Assembly (NCBI GenBank): GCA_937916005.1
Contig: CALGIA010000385.1
Coordinates: 1-10,665, forward strand
Source of the DNA: an uncultured Rhodospirillaceae bacterium
GTDB lineage: Bacteria; Pseudomonadota; Alphaproteobacteria; MPNO01
Reading direction: 5' to 3'
Length of the DNA: 10,665 nt
How positions within the stretch are numbered: the first letter of the stretch is position 1; each line of letters opens with the position of its first letter. A program made the translations under genes and the position numbers. Shown here one piece after another: positions 1-6,406 of the stretch. The notes under the pieces were generated by a model. It worked only from the letters and a program-made list of their open reading frames with translations, was not told where the DNA came from and did not search any database.

Positions 1-9
1 CCGATGCAC
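1..9 (-). CDS. Possible start of a further minus-strand gene (GTG start, cut by window edge)
   Basis: Beyond the stop of the first cupin gene, the minus strand carries GAGGAG (positions 23-18), then 8 bases, then GTG at 9-7. This is the geometry of a ribosome binding site and start codon, so the two-cupin operon may continue to the left. Only three codons are visible, so nothing can be said about the product. The call rests on spacing alone. Confidence 0.25.
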
Positions 10-37
10 TTAAGCTTCTCCTCGTAGGTAAGGCGGC

Positions 38-643
38 TCAGCCCGTGACGCGTGAATCCGGTTCCCAACCCGGTCCGGCAAGCTCGGTCGGCAGATCGCC
101 TTTGTAAGTCCCGGCGTTTTCGATCTGCTCGATCCAGTCGAGACCCATGGATTTGAAGATGCGGTTGGTCATCACGATCAGCCGCGCTTCGTTGTCCTTG
201 CTGCTGTTGACATGCTGCTTCAGGGTATAGGCCGGCACGAAGACGAAATCGCCGCGTTTCCATTCATATTTCTTGGGTTCGTCCGCCCAACCCCAGTGAA
301 AGACGTCGTCGACCTCGAAATCCACGTCCCAGTGCAGATCATAGCCCTCGCCTTCGGCCACATAGATGATGTGTTCGGCCAGCCTGCGGCTTTTGCCCGA
401 TTGTCCGCCCGGCTCCAGGAACTGCATATAGATGTCCAGGCAGCATTCCGTGGTGTTGAGGTCGTCATGGACCATGTGCTTGAGCAACCCGTCGGGCGAG
501 TTTTCAAACGGCATGTCCTTGGCTTTGAGCACCGTGATGCGCTGCCGGTAATCCTTCCGGAATTCCGCTGAATCCTGAAGCCAGTCGCTGTAAATTTCCG
601 CTTTCGCGTCACCCATATGGGCAATGTCTTTTTCGTCCGCCAT
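38..643 (-). CDS. Cupin-fold protein with altered metal site (paralogue of the upstream cupin)
   Basis: A 201-residue soluble protein read as a single-domain cupin. The first cupin strand block is at residues 76-104 (EPGG, then EGEGYDLH) and the second at about 131-147 (RGDFVFVP, then QHVN). Aligned by eye to the neighbouring cupin, it shares the PGG, GxGYDxH, GD and QHxN positions. The HxH metal pair of the neighbour (its H108 and H110) is replaced here by S85 and R87. H144 is kept, and an E90-H91 pair sits nearby. The metal site is therefore either lost or rebuilt. Start: ATG with an AGAGGA ribosome binding site (658-653) about nine bases upstream. It lies 21 bases after the stop of the other cupin gene, so the two are surely one transcript. 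Cupins include dioxygenases, isomerases and sensors; the substrate is unknown. Possible roles are a catalytic or structural partner subunit. Fold call is fairly sure, function is not. Confidence 0.75.
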   Translation of the reverse strand: MADEKDIAHMGDAKAEIYSDWLQDSAEFRKDYRQRITVLKAKDMPFENSPDGLLKHMVHDDLNTTECCLDIYMQFLEPGGQSGKSRRLAEHIIYVAEGEGYDLHWDVDFEVDDVFHWGWADEPKKYEWKRGDFVFVPAYTLKQHVNSSKDNEARLIVMTNRIFKSMGLDWIEQIENAGTYKGDLPTELAGPGWEPDSRVTG

Positions 644-664
644 TTTCTGTATTCCTCTTTCTTC

Positions 665-1270
665 TTAAATATCCGTCGGGGGGGTCCAGTCTTCCCACCC
701 CGGTCTGGCCTCTTTCGGCGGATATTTGGCCATTTTCTGGAACAACATGTGCATGAACAGGAACAGCGGCTTGGCCTTCATGACCAGCATCACCAGATCT
801 TCGGTTTCAGACGCGTTGAAATGCTGATGAACGCAGCCGTTTTCGACCACCATGATATCGCCGGCTTCATAGTCGTAGCGTATGCCGTCATGGATGTCGT
901 AACCCTGGCCGCGCATGCAGTAGAAAATCGCGCTGTTCATATGTCCATGGCGCTGCCCGGTGCCGCCGGGCGCAATGCAGGAAATATGGGTTTCAACCGA
1001 CTGGGCGACGTCGGTCTTCTGCGGATTGATGATGGTCTTGTCAAACAGCTGCGGGCCGCCGTGCCATTCCATATCCAGGTGGCTATAGACCCGGGGCTGG
1101 TTCCAGAGTTTTTCCTGAAGCTCGCCATAGGTGCCTTCCAGGGCGCGGACAAAGGTCCGTTTGCGCTGCCAGCGCTCCCACACGACTTCCTTGGGTTGGT
1201 TGTGGCCCGGTCCGGGGTCCGACGAAACACCGACCTCCATTCCGGCCGGGGCATCAGGTTTATCAGCCAT
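665..1270 (-). CDS. Cupin-domain protein, likely metal-binding
   Basis: A 201-residue protein with a cupin core at about residues 95-165. Motif 1 is PGGTGQRHGH (residues 101-110), giving H108 and H110 as likely metal ligands, followed by GQGYDIHDG. Motif 2 has EAGD and then VHQHFN, giving H148 or H150 as the third ligand. The glutamate usual in motif 1 is not evident, so the site resembles three-histidine cupins such as gentisate dioxygenase-type enzymes; this is analogy and no substrate is implied. The N-terminal 60 residues are extra to the fold and charged. Start: ATG with GAGGA (1284-1280) nine bases upstream. It is the first gene of the minus-strand operon, behind a good promoter at 1324-1352, and is divergent from the DadA-like gene. 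Probably cytoplasmic, with no signal peptide. It may form a hetero-oligomer with the adjacent cupin. Confidence 0.78.
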   Translation of the reverse strand: MADKPDAPAGMEVGVSSDPGPGHNQPKEVVWERWQRKRTFVRALEGTYGELQEKLWNQPRVYSHLDMEWHGGPQLFDKTIINPQKTDVAQSVETHISCIAPGGTGQRHGHMNSAIFYCMRGQGYDIHDGIRYDYEAGDIMVVENGCVHQHFNASETEDLVMLVMKAKPLFLFMHMLFQKMAKYPPKEARPGWEDWTPPTDI

Positions 1271-1323
1271 TATCAGCGATCCTCAACTATGCGTCATCAG
1301 GTCCCGCGATTGCGGGCTGGTGG

Positions 1324-1352
1324 ATTATAGGCAGGCCGCCGGGTCGGGCCAA
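1324..1352 (-). promoter_or_regulatory. Promoter for the two-cupin operon
   Basis: On the minus strand, TTGGCC (1352-1347, four of six matches to TTGACA) is followed by a 17-base spacer and a perfect TATAAT (1329-1324). The predicted transcript start is near 1317, leaving a leader of about 47 bases before the ATG at 1270. Its -35 hexamer lies within the CCAAGC/GCTTGG palindrome, so a repressor bound there could block it. Confidence 0.5.
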
Positions 1353-1374
1353 GCGGGGCTTGGTATAATGCCAA
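1349..1374. promoter_or_regulatory. Two overlapping palindromes, candidate operator between divergent promoters
   Basis: CCAAGC-GGG-GCTTGG (1349-1363) is a perfect 6-base inverted repeat. TTGGTATAATGCCAA (1360-1374) is a second inverted repeat with six of seven positions matching around a central A, sharing the TTGG. The first covers the minus-strand -35 and the second contains the plus-strand -10. Dyads at this position are typical of operators controlling both directions. No regulator gene is in the window, so the binding protein is unknown. Confidence 0.35.
1361..1369 (+). promoter_or_regulatory. Extended -10 promoter for the DadA-like gene
   Basis: TGGTATAAT contains a perfect TATAAT (1364-1369) preceded by TGn, the extended -10 form that can work without a -35; no convincing -35 is seen at 16-18 bases. 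The predicted transcript start is near 1376, 38 bases before the ATG at 1415. Confidence 0.4.
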
Positions 1375-1414
1375 AATGATTCTATTTGATCGCAAAGGGC
1401 TCTAGATTGGGGCC

Positions 1415-2662
1415 ATGAAAATCATCGTGCTTGGCGGCGGCGTGATCGGAGTCACGACCGCCTGGTTTTTGTCCCGCGACGGCCATGACGTGACCGTTAT
1501 CGACCGGGAGGAAGCCGTTGCCGACGGCACAAGTTTCGCCAATGCGGGCTTGCTGTCGCCGGGTCATGCCTTTGCCTGGGCCCGTCCCGGCGTGCCGGCG
1601 ACCCTGCTGCGGTCATTCTGGCGCGATGACACGGGGCTTCGGTTGCGGCCCCGGCTGGATCCGGACATGTGGTCCTGGGGGCTCAAGTTCCTGGCCCAAT
1701 GCACCCATGGCCGCGCGCGGGTGAATTCGCTTCGCAAGCTGCGGATTTCGGCCTATTCCCAGGATGTGCTGCATGATCTGATCGCAGATACCGGCATCGC
1801 GTTCGATCCTGACCGGGGCGGCATTTTATACCTGCACCGGGACGCCGCCGCGCTGGATCGGGGGATCGCCGAAATGCGCCTGCTGGTCGATGAAGGCGTG
1901 CGGATGGAGGTGCTGGACGCCCAGGGCTGCGCGCGGGTTGAGCCCGCCCTGGCCCATCTGGGGGCCAGCATCGCGGGCGCGGTCTATTGTCCCGATGATG
2001 AACATGGCGATTGCAACAAATTCACCCGCGCCCTGGGCGACCTTGCCGCCGGGGCCGGTGTTACGTTCCAGTTCAATACGACCATCCAGGAGATCGAGGC
2101 GGACGGCGCGTCCGTCGCGCGGGTTCGCACCGACAAGGGCAATTTCACCGCCGACGCGTATGTGATGGCGCTCGGACCCCAGAGTCCGCTTGTCGCGCGC
2201 GGTCTCGGGGTGAAATTGCCGATCTATCCAGTCAAGGGCTATTCCATGACCTTTCCGGTGACATCGTCACATCAAGGACCCATTGGCAGCGGCGTCGATG
2301 AAGGGCTGTTGATGGCCTGGTCCCGGCTGGGGGACCGGTTGCGGCTGACGTCGACCGCCGAGATCGCGGGCTATGATCTGTCCCGTCCGCCGGCCCAATA
2401 CGCGGCCATGCGCCGCGCCGCCGAAGCCCTGTTTCCGGGCGGCGCCGATTTTGATCATGGGGAAGTCTGGTGCGGGCTGCGGCCCCTGACGCCCGAGGGC
2501 ACGCCCATATTCGGCCGTGGCCGCCATGAAAATCTATGGTTCAATACGGGCCATGGCAGCATGGGGTGGACCATGGCGTGCGGGTCGGCCCGGGTGACGG
2601 CGGATCTGATTGCCGGTCGCGATGCGGGGATTGATCTGACGGGAATGGTGCTGACGGAATAA
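1415..2662 (+). CDS. dadA: D-amino acid dehydrogenase (DadA family, FAD-dependent)
   Basis: A 415-residue flavoprotein of the DadA family, whose members oxidise D-amino acids to 2-oxo acids and ammonia and pass electrons to the respiratory chain. The FAD Rossmann motif GGGVIG is at residues 7-12, ending with the ribose-binding acidic residue in VTVIDRE. SFANAGLLSPG (about 40-50) is the second flavin contact typical of DadA. The C-terminal motif NTGHGSMGWTMACGS (from residue 377) is the family signature. Length is close to the usual 415-435, so the gene is intact. The ATG start has only a GGGG two bases upstream, a poor ribosome site. It sits behind the extended -10 at 1361-1369 and is divergent from the cupins. 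Related glycine or sarcosine oxidases cannot be excluded, and the true substrate is unknown. Confidence 0.88.
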   Translation: MKIIVLGGGVIGVTTAWFLSRDGHDVTVIDREEAVADGTSFANAGLLSPGHAFAWARPGVPATLLRSFWRDDTGLRLRPRLDPDMWSWGLKFLAQCTHGRARVNSLRKLRISAYSQDVLHDLIADTGIAFDPDRGGILYLHRDAAALDRGIAEMRLLVDEGVRMEVLDAQGCARVEPALAHLGASIAGAVYCPDDEHGDCNKFTRALGDLAAGAGVTFQFNTTIQEIEADGASVARVRTDKGNFTADAYVMALGPQSPLVARGLGVKLPIYPVKGYSMTFPVTSSHQGPIGSGVDEGLLMAWSRLGDRLRLTSTAEIAGYDLSRPPAQYAAMRRAAEALFPGGADFDHGEVWCGLRPLTPEGTPIFGRGRHENLWFNTGHGSMGWTMACGSARVTADLIAGRDAGIDLTGMVLTE

Positions 2663-2674
2663 GGCGGCGGGGAT

Positions 2675-3142
2675 TTGGGCTACGATTTTACCCGGTATAA
2701 TCATCACGGCGTGCTGCGCGTCAATTGGGTGCTGTGGGGGGTGTTGCTTTATATGACCCGCCATACGCTGGTGCTGGCGTTCCTGTTGTTTGCATCGTCT
2801 CGTGGACATACCCAACTCGGTGTTTCCGCGCTGTTCGATCCGGTCTACATGATTTCCGATCTGCCCGCCCTGGCGCTGATGCTTGCGCTGGGCGCGCGGG
2901 TGCCCCAGGGAGGGCGGGCCGCGCGGATGGTCTGGCGTCATGGCAGGCAGATCATTCTCGACAGCATCGCGATTTATGTCGCGCTTTTTCTGTGGAAGCA
3001 CTGGGCCGACATCGGCCGGCTCGATCCGGTTCTGTGGGGCAATATTCTGGCCAATCTGGTGATTGCCGGGCTGGTGATGCGGTCCCGCTACCTGGCCGAT
3101 CTATTCAATGATTTCCCGAAGGCGATTGGCGGCGGTGATTGA
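2675..3142 (+). CDS. DUF2919 (YfeZ-like) membrane protein
   Basis: A 155-residue protein with about four hydrophobic helices, at residues 17-40, 57-75, 92-110 and 118-136, so an inner-membrane protein. The N-terminus (YNHHGVLRVNWVLW) matches the pattern Y-x-x-H/G-x-L that opens DUF2919/YfeZ proteins, whose function is unknown. The start is TTG, 12 bases after the DadA stop, behind a G-rich ribosome site (GGCGGGG, 2666-2672). No ATG nearby would keep the conserved N-terminal motif. It is probably co-transcribed with the dehydrogenase. Family call is by memory of the pattern and is moderate; the membrane nature is clear. Confidence 0.65.
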   Translation: MGYDFTRYNHHGVLRVNWVLWGVLLYMTRHTLVLAFLLFASSRGHTQLGVSALFDPVYMISDLPALALMLALGARVPQGGRAARMVWRHGRQIILDSIAIYVALFLWKHWADIGRLDPVLWGNILANLVIAGLVMRSRYLADLFNDFPKAIGGGD

Positions 3143-3207
3143 CGTTTACCGTCGATTCGACGAGTTTACATCCTATACAGCCTTTATCATCTTCAGAGGG
3201 AAGCCCG

Positions 3208-3612
3208 ATGTCGGACCATCCGGCGATTTTATTCGTCAATGAAGCGTTCTATCGGGCTTTCGCTGATCGGGATATGGGTGCGATGGAATCGTTATGGTCG
3301 GAGACCGCACCCCTGACCTGTATTCATCCAGGCTGGGGAATGCTGGACGGGCGCGAAGATGTAATGGAAAGCTGGTCCGCGATCATTGCCAATCCGGAAT
3401 CGCCCAATATCTATTGCCGGGCGCCAACCGCCTATATGCATGGCGATGTGGGGATCGTGATCTGTTTTGAACAGATTGAAGACCAGTTCCTGATTGCCAC
3501 GAATATGTTCGTGCGCGAGGGGAGGATCTGGAAAATGACTCATCACCAATCGGGTCCGACGGCGGATGTCCCCGATATTGAGTCCGAAGACGAACCCGAT
3601 CTGGTGAATTGA
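3208..3612 (+). CDS. SnoaL/NTF2-like (nuclear transport factor 2 family) protein
   Basis: A 134-residue protein with the cone-shaped NTF2 fold. It opens with a helix (residues 4-30, FVNEAFYRAFADRD), then CIHPGWGMLDGRE (38-50) and a final beta strand ending MTHHQSGP (110-117). This pattern is common in small alphaproteobacterial proteins annotated as ketosteroid isomerase-related, most without known activity. I chose the ATG at 3208 because GAGGGA (3196-3201) is correctly spaced before it and the fold starts there. A TTG at 3139 in the same frame would add 23 residues that look like untranslated leader. The C-terminal 16 residues are strongly acidic. A gap of 65 bases separates it from the membrane protein gene, so it may have its own promoter. 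It ends before the hairpin at 3632-3664. Confidence 0.78.
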   Translation: MSDHPAILFVNEAFYRAFADRDMGAMESLWSETAPLTCIHPGWGMLDGREDVMESWSAIIANPESPNIYCRAPTAYMHGDVGIVICFEQIEDQFLIATNMFVREGRIWKMTHHQSGPTADVPDIESEDEPDLVN

Positions 3613-3631
3613 AGGATTTTTTCGAGAAATT

Positions 3632-3664
3632 CGCACCGGCCCCTTATTTGTCGGGACCGGTGCG
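3632..3664. terminator. Bidirectional terminator-like hairpin
   Basis: Arms CGCACCGGcCCC (3632-3643) and GGGaCCGGTGCG (3653-3664) pair over 12 positions with one mismatch around a 9-base loop. It lies 20 bases after the SnoaL-like stop and 8 bases before the stop of the opposing flavin reductase gene, so it can serve both convergent transcripts. The T run after it is weak on both strands, so efficiency is uncertain. Confidence 0.6.
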
Positions 3665-3672
3665 TCACTCAA

Positions 3673-4176
3673 TCAGCCGCCATAGAAAACGTTATCTCCC
3701 AGTTCGCCCATATGCAGCACGGCGTGGTCCGCGCGGCCTTCCGGCTGGGTGTTGACCCTGGCTTCGGTGACTTCGCCCACGACGATGTGATGATCACCCT
3801 GTTCGACCACCGTCGCGACCTTGAATTCGACCGACGCGATGGCGTTGGTCAACAGGGGCGCGCCGTTTGATCCGCTGGTATAGGGCTCGCCGCTGATCGC
3901 GCCGTCGGCGACTTCCGCCGGCTTGAAGAACGTGAACGCCGCGCCCTGCTGGCCCTTGCCCAGAAAATTGAGAGCGAAATTGCCGGCCTCGCGCAAGACG
4001 CTATAGGCGCCGGAATCCGTTTTCACGCCGATCGCAACCAAAGGCGGGTCGAATGATGACTGGGTCACCCAGTTGACCGTGGCCGCGGCCACCGTGCCGT
4101 CGGCGCTCTCGGCCGTCAGCACATAGATTCCGTAGGGAATCATCCTGAGTGCGGTCTTTTTTGCATCTGCGTCCAT
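3673..4176 (-). CDS. Flavin reductase-family FMN-binding protein
   Basis: A 167-residue protein of the flavin reductase-like (split barrel) family, which reduce FMN or FAD with NAD(P)H, often for a two-component monooxygenase, or simply bind flavin. The FMN-binding block runs from PYGIYVLTAE (residues 14-23) through TVNWVTQSSFDPPLVAIGV (33-51). GDHHIVVGEV at 127-136 is the conserved GDH region near the nicotinamide site. Length fits the family. I chose the ATG at 4176 because a perfect AGGAGG (4189-4184) stands seven bases before it; a longer in-frame start at 4290 would pass through this site and add 38 unrelated residues. It is divergent from the LigA/LigB operon and may be regulated with it. 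No partner oxygenase gene is in the window. Confidence 0.85.
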   Translation of the reverse strand: MDADAKKTALRMIPYGIYVLTAESADGTVAAATVNWVTQSSFDPPLVAIGVKTDSGAYSVLREAGNFALNFLGKGQQGAAFTFFKPAEVADGAISGEPYTSGSNGAPLLTNAIASVEFKVATVVEQGDHHIVVGEVTEARVNTQPEGRADHAVLHMGELGDNVFYGG

Positions 4177-4210
4177 TTTGTCGCCTCCTGTAGAATGAGA
4201 AATCGCGCGC

Positions 4211-4239
4211 ATCATGTTGTGAATGGGCCTGTAAATCAA
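4211..4239 (-). promoter_or_regulatory. Candidate promoter for the flavin reductase gene
   Basis: On the minus strand TTGATT (4239-4234) and CATGAT (4216-4211) are separated by 17 bases, each matching four of six consensus bases. The transcript would start near 4204, about 28 bases before the ATG and just upstream of the AGGAGG. Moderate matches only. Confidence 0.3.
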
Positions 4240-4300
4240 ATGCAATCCGGAGGACCGTGTGATATCTTTGGGCACGAAAAATAGTCTCATGTATTGAGGC

Positions 4301-4310
4301 GGTTACAACC
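4301..4310. promoter_or_regulatory. Short dyad in the divergent region, possible operator
   Basis: GGTT-AC-AACC is a 4-base inverted repeat around two bases, placed 20 bases before the LigA-like start, within the likely leader of the ring-cleavage operon. It is short and could be chance. No good sigma-70 promoter for the operon was recognised between 4177 and 4329. Confidence 0.2.
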
Positions 4311-4329
4311 TGCTGGTGGGAGACGCATA

Positions 4330-4641
4330 ATGGCCATAGCCGACACCGATCGGACCCTGCCGTCCAATAGGATGGTGTTCGAGGTGCGCCGCGACATGGC
4401 GCTGGTGCAACGGTTCCAACAAAATGTTGAACCGTTTCTGGAACAGTACGGGCTCAGTGACGAGGAAAAGGACGCCTGGCGCAACGAGGATCTGCGCAAG
4501 CTGGGCGAACTGGGCGTCCACCCTTACTTCATTCCGCAGGTCACGCGCCTGTTTCACGGCAACGGTTATAATTTCAACAGCAGCGACGCCGCAAGGGTCT
4601 ATATCGAGCAAATCGTTGAGGGAGACTCCCACGATGGGTGA
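4330..4641 (+). CDS. LigA-like small subunit of class III extradiol dioxygenase
   Basis: A 103-residue all-helical protein of the LigA superfamily, the non-catalytic alpha subunit of enzymes such as protocatechuate 4,5-dioxygenase, which caps the active site of the beta subunit. Visible family features are the helix around FQQNVEPFLEQYGLSDEE (29-46), the RNEDLRKLGELGVHPYF block (51-67) and a NFNSSDAARVY segment near the end. It is shorter than protocatechuate 4,5-dioxygenase alpha (about 139) and closer to compact alpha subunits of carbazole-type enzymes. I chose the ATG at 4330 because GGGAGA (4318-4323) is six bases upstream; a CTG/ATG further up lacks this. The stop overlaps the LigB start by eight bases, showing tight translational coupling. 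Confidence 0.85.
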   Translation: MAIADTDRTLPSNRMVFEVRRDMALVQRFQQNVEPFLEQYGLSDEEKDAWRNEDLRKLGELGVHPYFIPQVTRLFHGNGYNFNSSDAARVYIEQIVEGDSHDG

Positions 4642-5479
4642 GATCGTCACGACCATCGCCGTATCCCACGCGCCCGGCCTGACCGGCTGGCTTGATAAGG
4701 CGACCGAGGAAGAACAGGACAGCCTCAACTCGGGATATGATGAAATGGGCCGGCTCCTGCGTGCGGCGGAGCCCGATGTCATCATCGGCATTTCCAATGA
4801 CCATGTGCTCAACCTGCCTCTGTCCAGCGGCATCGATTTTTGTGTCGGCACGGCGGATTCCTGGTCCGGTCCGGCCGACTGGTTCAAGGATTGGCTCAAC
4901 GTGCCCGACTATACGGTCAAGGGTAACCGGGACGTCGCCCGGACCCTGATCAATGAGGGCAGCCGGGATGGGCTGAATCTGGCGTTCAAGGATGAATTGC
5001 TGTTCGACGATAACTGGACCGTTCCGTTGACCCGGCTGACGCCCGATTACGATATTCCCCTGGTGCCGATCCACATGAACTGCATCGTGCCGCCGATCCC
5101 GACGCCGCAAACCTGTTATGATTTCGGCAAATCCATCGCCCGGATCGTGCGCGACCACCGCCCGGACGGCGAACGGGTCGCGCTGATGGCCACCGGCGGC
5201 ATGTCCCATGACCCGGGCGGGCCGAAATATTTCGAGATCGACGATGAATTCGACCGCTGGTTTCTCGATTTGCTGACATTGGGCGATCCGGAAAAAGTCC
5301 TGGCCGAGGCGACGCTTGAACGCATGGCGGCGGCCGGTGACGGCGGAACATCCGAGCTGCTGGCCTGGATCGCGGCCATGGGGGCCGTCGGTGACCGCAA
5401 GGCGCGGGTGGTCAGCTATACCGCCCCGCTGGCGCTACGCTGCGGCATGGGCTGCGTCATCTGGGATATGAGTGAATGA
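4634..5479 (+). CDS. LigB-like catalytic subunit of class III extradiol dioxygenase
   Basis: A 281-residue LigB-superfamily protein that uses non-haem Fe(II) and O2 to open catecholic rings. All key residues can be placed: SHAPG with H12, NDH with H57, GMSHDPGGP with H192 and GGTSELLAW with E241. In the well-studied LigB enzyme the iron ligands are H12, H61 and E242 and the acid-base residue is H195, so this is a near-exact match and the protein should be active. Length also fits. The start at 4634 is inside the end of the LigA-like gene (8-base overlap), and its GGGAGA site (4620-4625) is well spaced. The stop overlaps the next cupin gene as ATGA. Substrate cannot be read from sequence: protocatechuate, gallate, aminophenol or biaryl catechols are all used within the family. 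Confidence 0.92.
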   Translation: MGEIVTTIAVSHAPGLTGWLDKATEEEQDSLNSGYDEMGRLLRAAEPDVIIGISNDHVLNLPLSSGIDFCVGTADSWSGPADWFKDWLNVPDYTVKGNRDVARTLINEGSRDGLNLAFKDELLFDDNWTVPLTRLTPDYDIPLVPIHMNCIVPPIPTPQTCYDFGKSIARIVRDHRPDGERVALMATGGMSHDPGGPKYFEIDDEFDRWFLDLLTLGDPEKVLAEATLERMAAAGDGGTSELLAWIAAMGAVGDRKARVVSYTAPLALRCGMGCVIWDMSE

Positions 5480-5853
5480 AACATCTCCGTGTCGACGATG
5501 CCATCGATTACCAGGAAAAACGGCGCACCAAGCAGCGCGTCATCATCACCGAAACCATGACCAGCGAATTGCTGTGCTATGAGCCGGGCCAGGGCACGGT
5601 GCCCCATCATCATGTCAAAGAGGATGAGGCCTTTCTGGTTCTGGAGGGGCGCGGCACCATGACCGTCGACGACGAAAGTTTCCATGTGGAAAAACACAGC
5701 CTGGTATTTGCCCCGGTCGGGTCCAGCCATGGCATTCAGGCGGACAAGGACAGCCGCCTGTCGGTGATTTATTTCCGGTCGCCGGGACGCGGCGCCAAGG
5801 AAATGGGCATGGTGATCGATCAACAGGCCTCCGCTAACGCTGATAGTCGATAG
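5476..5853 (+). CDS. Small single-domain cupin in the ring-cleavage operon
   Basis: A 125-residue cupin with textbook motifs. Motif 1 is G38-x5-H44-x-H46-x4-E51-x6-G58, an exact fit to the consensus. Motif 2 has P80-x-G82-x2-H85, with the usual last asparagine replaced. H44, H46, E51 and H85 make a complete metal site, unlike the two 201-residue cupins at the left. The ATG overlaps the LigB stop by four bases (ATGA), so translation is coupled and expression is matched to the dioxygenase. Small cupins beside extradiol dioxygenases can be isomerases, lactone or ring-cleavage product enzymes, or metal-dependent oxygenases; none can be chosen here. Cytoplasmic, with no signal peptide. Confidence 0.85.
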   Translation: MKHLRVDDAIDYQEKRRTKQRVIITETMTSELLCYEPGQGTVPHHHVKEDEAFLVLEGRGTMTVDDESFHVEKHSLVFAPVGSSHGIQADKDSRLSVIYFRSPGRGAKEMGMVIDQQASANADSR

Positions 5854-5887
5854 CTGACAACGGAACCGTGCGCGGGAGAAATCAAAT

Positions 5888-6385
5888 ATGGCGGACTCAG
5901 TTCTGGAACTTGCGCGCCTCATCGGCGCGGAGGTCAGCGACAATGGCGAAACAATCCAGTTCGGCATCGAAGGTCGGGACGGGCGCAAGGTGGATATTTC
6001 CTGCGACTACCGGGACCTGGAAAGCATCATCCATTACATGATCCAGCTCGGCCAGAATTCGGCCGCGCGGCGCAATCAGGTGACGCCCCATCAGTTCGGC
6101 CACACGGACCGGGTCGAGACAAGCCCGTTGGTAATTTCCGATATCGGCCTGATGAAAGGGCTCGAAGACAGCGACGGGGTGCTTGTCGCCCGCATGTCCG
6201 GGGTTGATCTGGGGTTTCAGGTGTCGCCCTATCATCTCAAGGCGCTGCATGCTGAAATCGAGCGTATCATGCCCGAATCCATGCTGCATCCCAAAGACCA
6301 CCACCATCACGATGACGACCCCAACCATTCTCATGATCATTCCCATGATCACAGCCACGGTCATTCCCATGATCACGAACATTGA
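5888..6385 (+). CDS. Unrecognised protein with alternating-histidine metal-binding tail
   Basis: A 165-residue protein. Residues 1-130 form a mixed alpha/beta domain that I do not recognise, with a closing segment VDLGFQVSPYHLKALHAEIE. Residues 134-165 are histidine-rich: H134, H138-H141, and then histidine at every odd position from 147 to 165, separated by S, D, G or E. That makes 15 histidines in 32 residues. Such tails bind Ni, Zn, Co or Fe in known proteins such as SlyD, HypB, UreE and zinc transporters. The ATG has GGGAG (5874-5878) nine bases upstream. It lies between the small cupin and the crotonase in a tight operon containing at least one iron dioxygenase, which suggests a metal store or chaperone for the operon's enzymes. 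This is inference, as no family match supports it. Confidence 0.75.
   Translation: MADSVLELARLIGAEVSDNGETIQFGIEGRDGRKVDISCDYRDLESIIHYMIQLGQNSAARRNQVTPHQFGHTDRVETSPLVISDIGLMKGLEDSDGVLVARMSGVDLGFQVSPYHLKALHAEIERIMPESMLHPKDHHHHDDDPNHSHDHSHDHSHGHSHDHEH
6326..6375 (+). repeat. Short tandem-like repeat encoding the His tail
   Basis: A 14-base unit, CATTCyCATGATCA, occurs at 6326-6339, 6338-6351 and 6362-6375, the first copy with one difference. It encodes HSHDH. The near-identity of the copies at DNA level suggests expansion by slippage, so tail length may vary between strains. Confidence 0.6.
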
Positions 6386-6406
6386 CACGCCGATTGGAAA
6401 CGCCCG

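Noticed and set aside
617..1330. Plus-strand 237-codon open frame over the second cupin gene
   Set aside because: Antisense shadow of a well-supported cupin; no ribosome site and no recognisable domain.
3139..3179. TTGACG as a -35 with TATACA as a -10 for the SnoaL-like gene
   Set aside because: The spacing is 29 bases; no hexamer fits at 16-18 bases.
3139..3207. In-frame upstream TTG start for the SnoaL-like gene
   Set aside because: It overlaps the previous gene, adds 23 residues unlike the fold, and the ATG at 3208 has a well-spaced GAGGGA.
4268..4284. GGGCACG stretch resembling a sigma-54 -24 element before the LigA-like gene
   Set aside because: The -12 TTGC element is absent at the required spacing (ATAG there instead).
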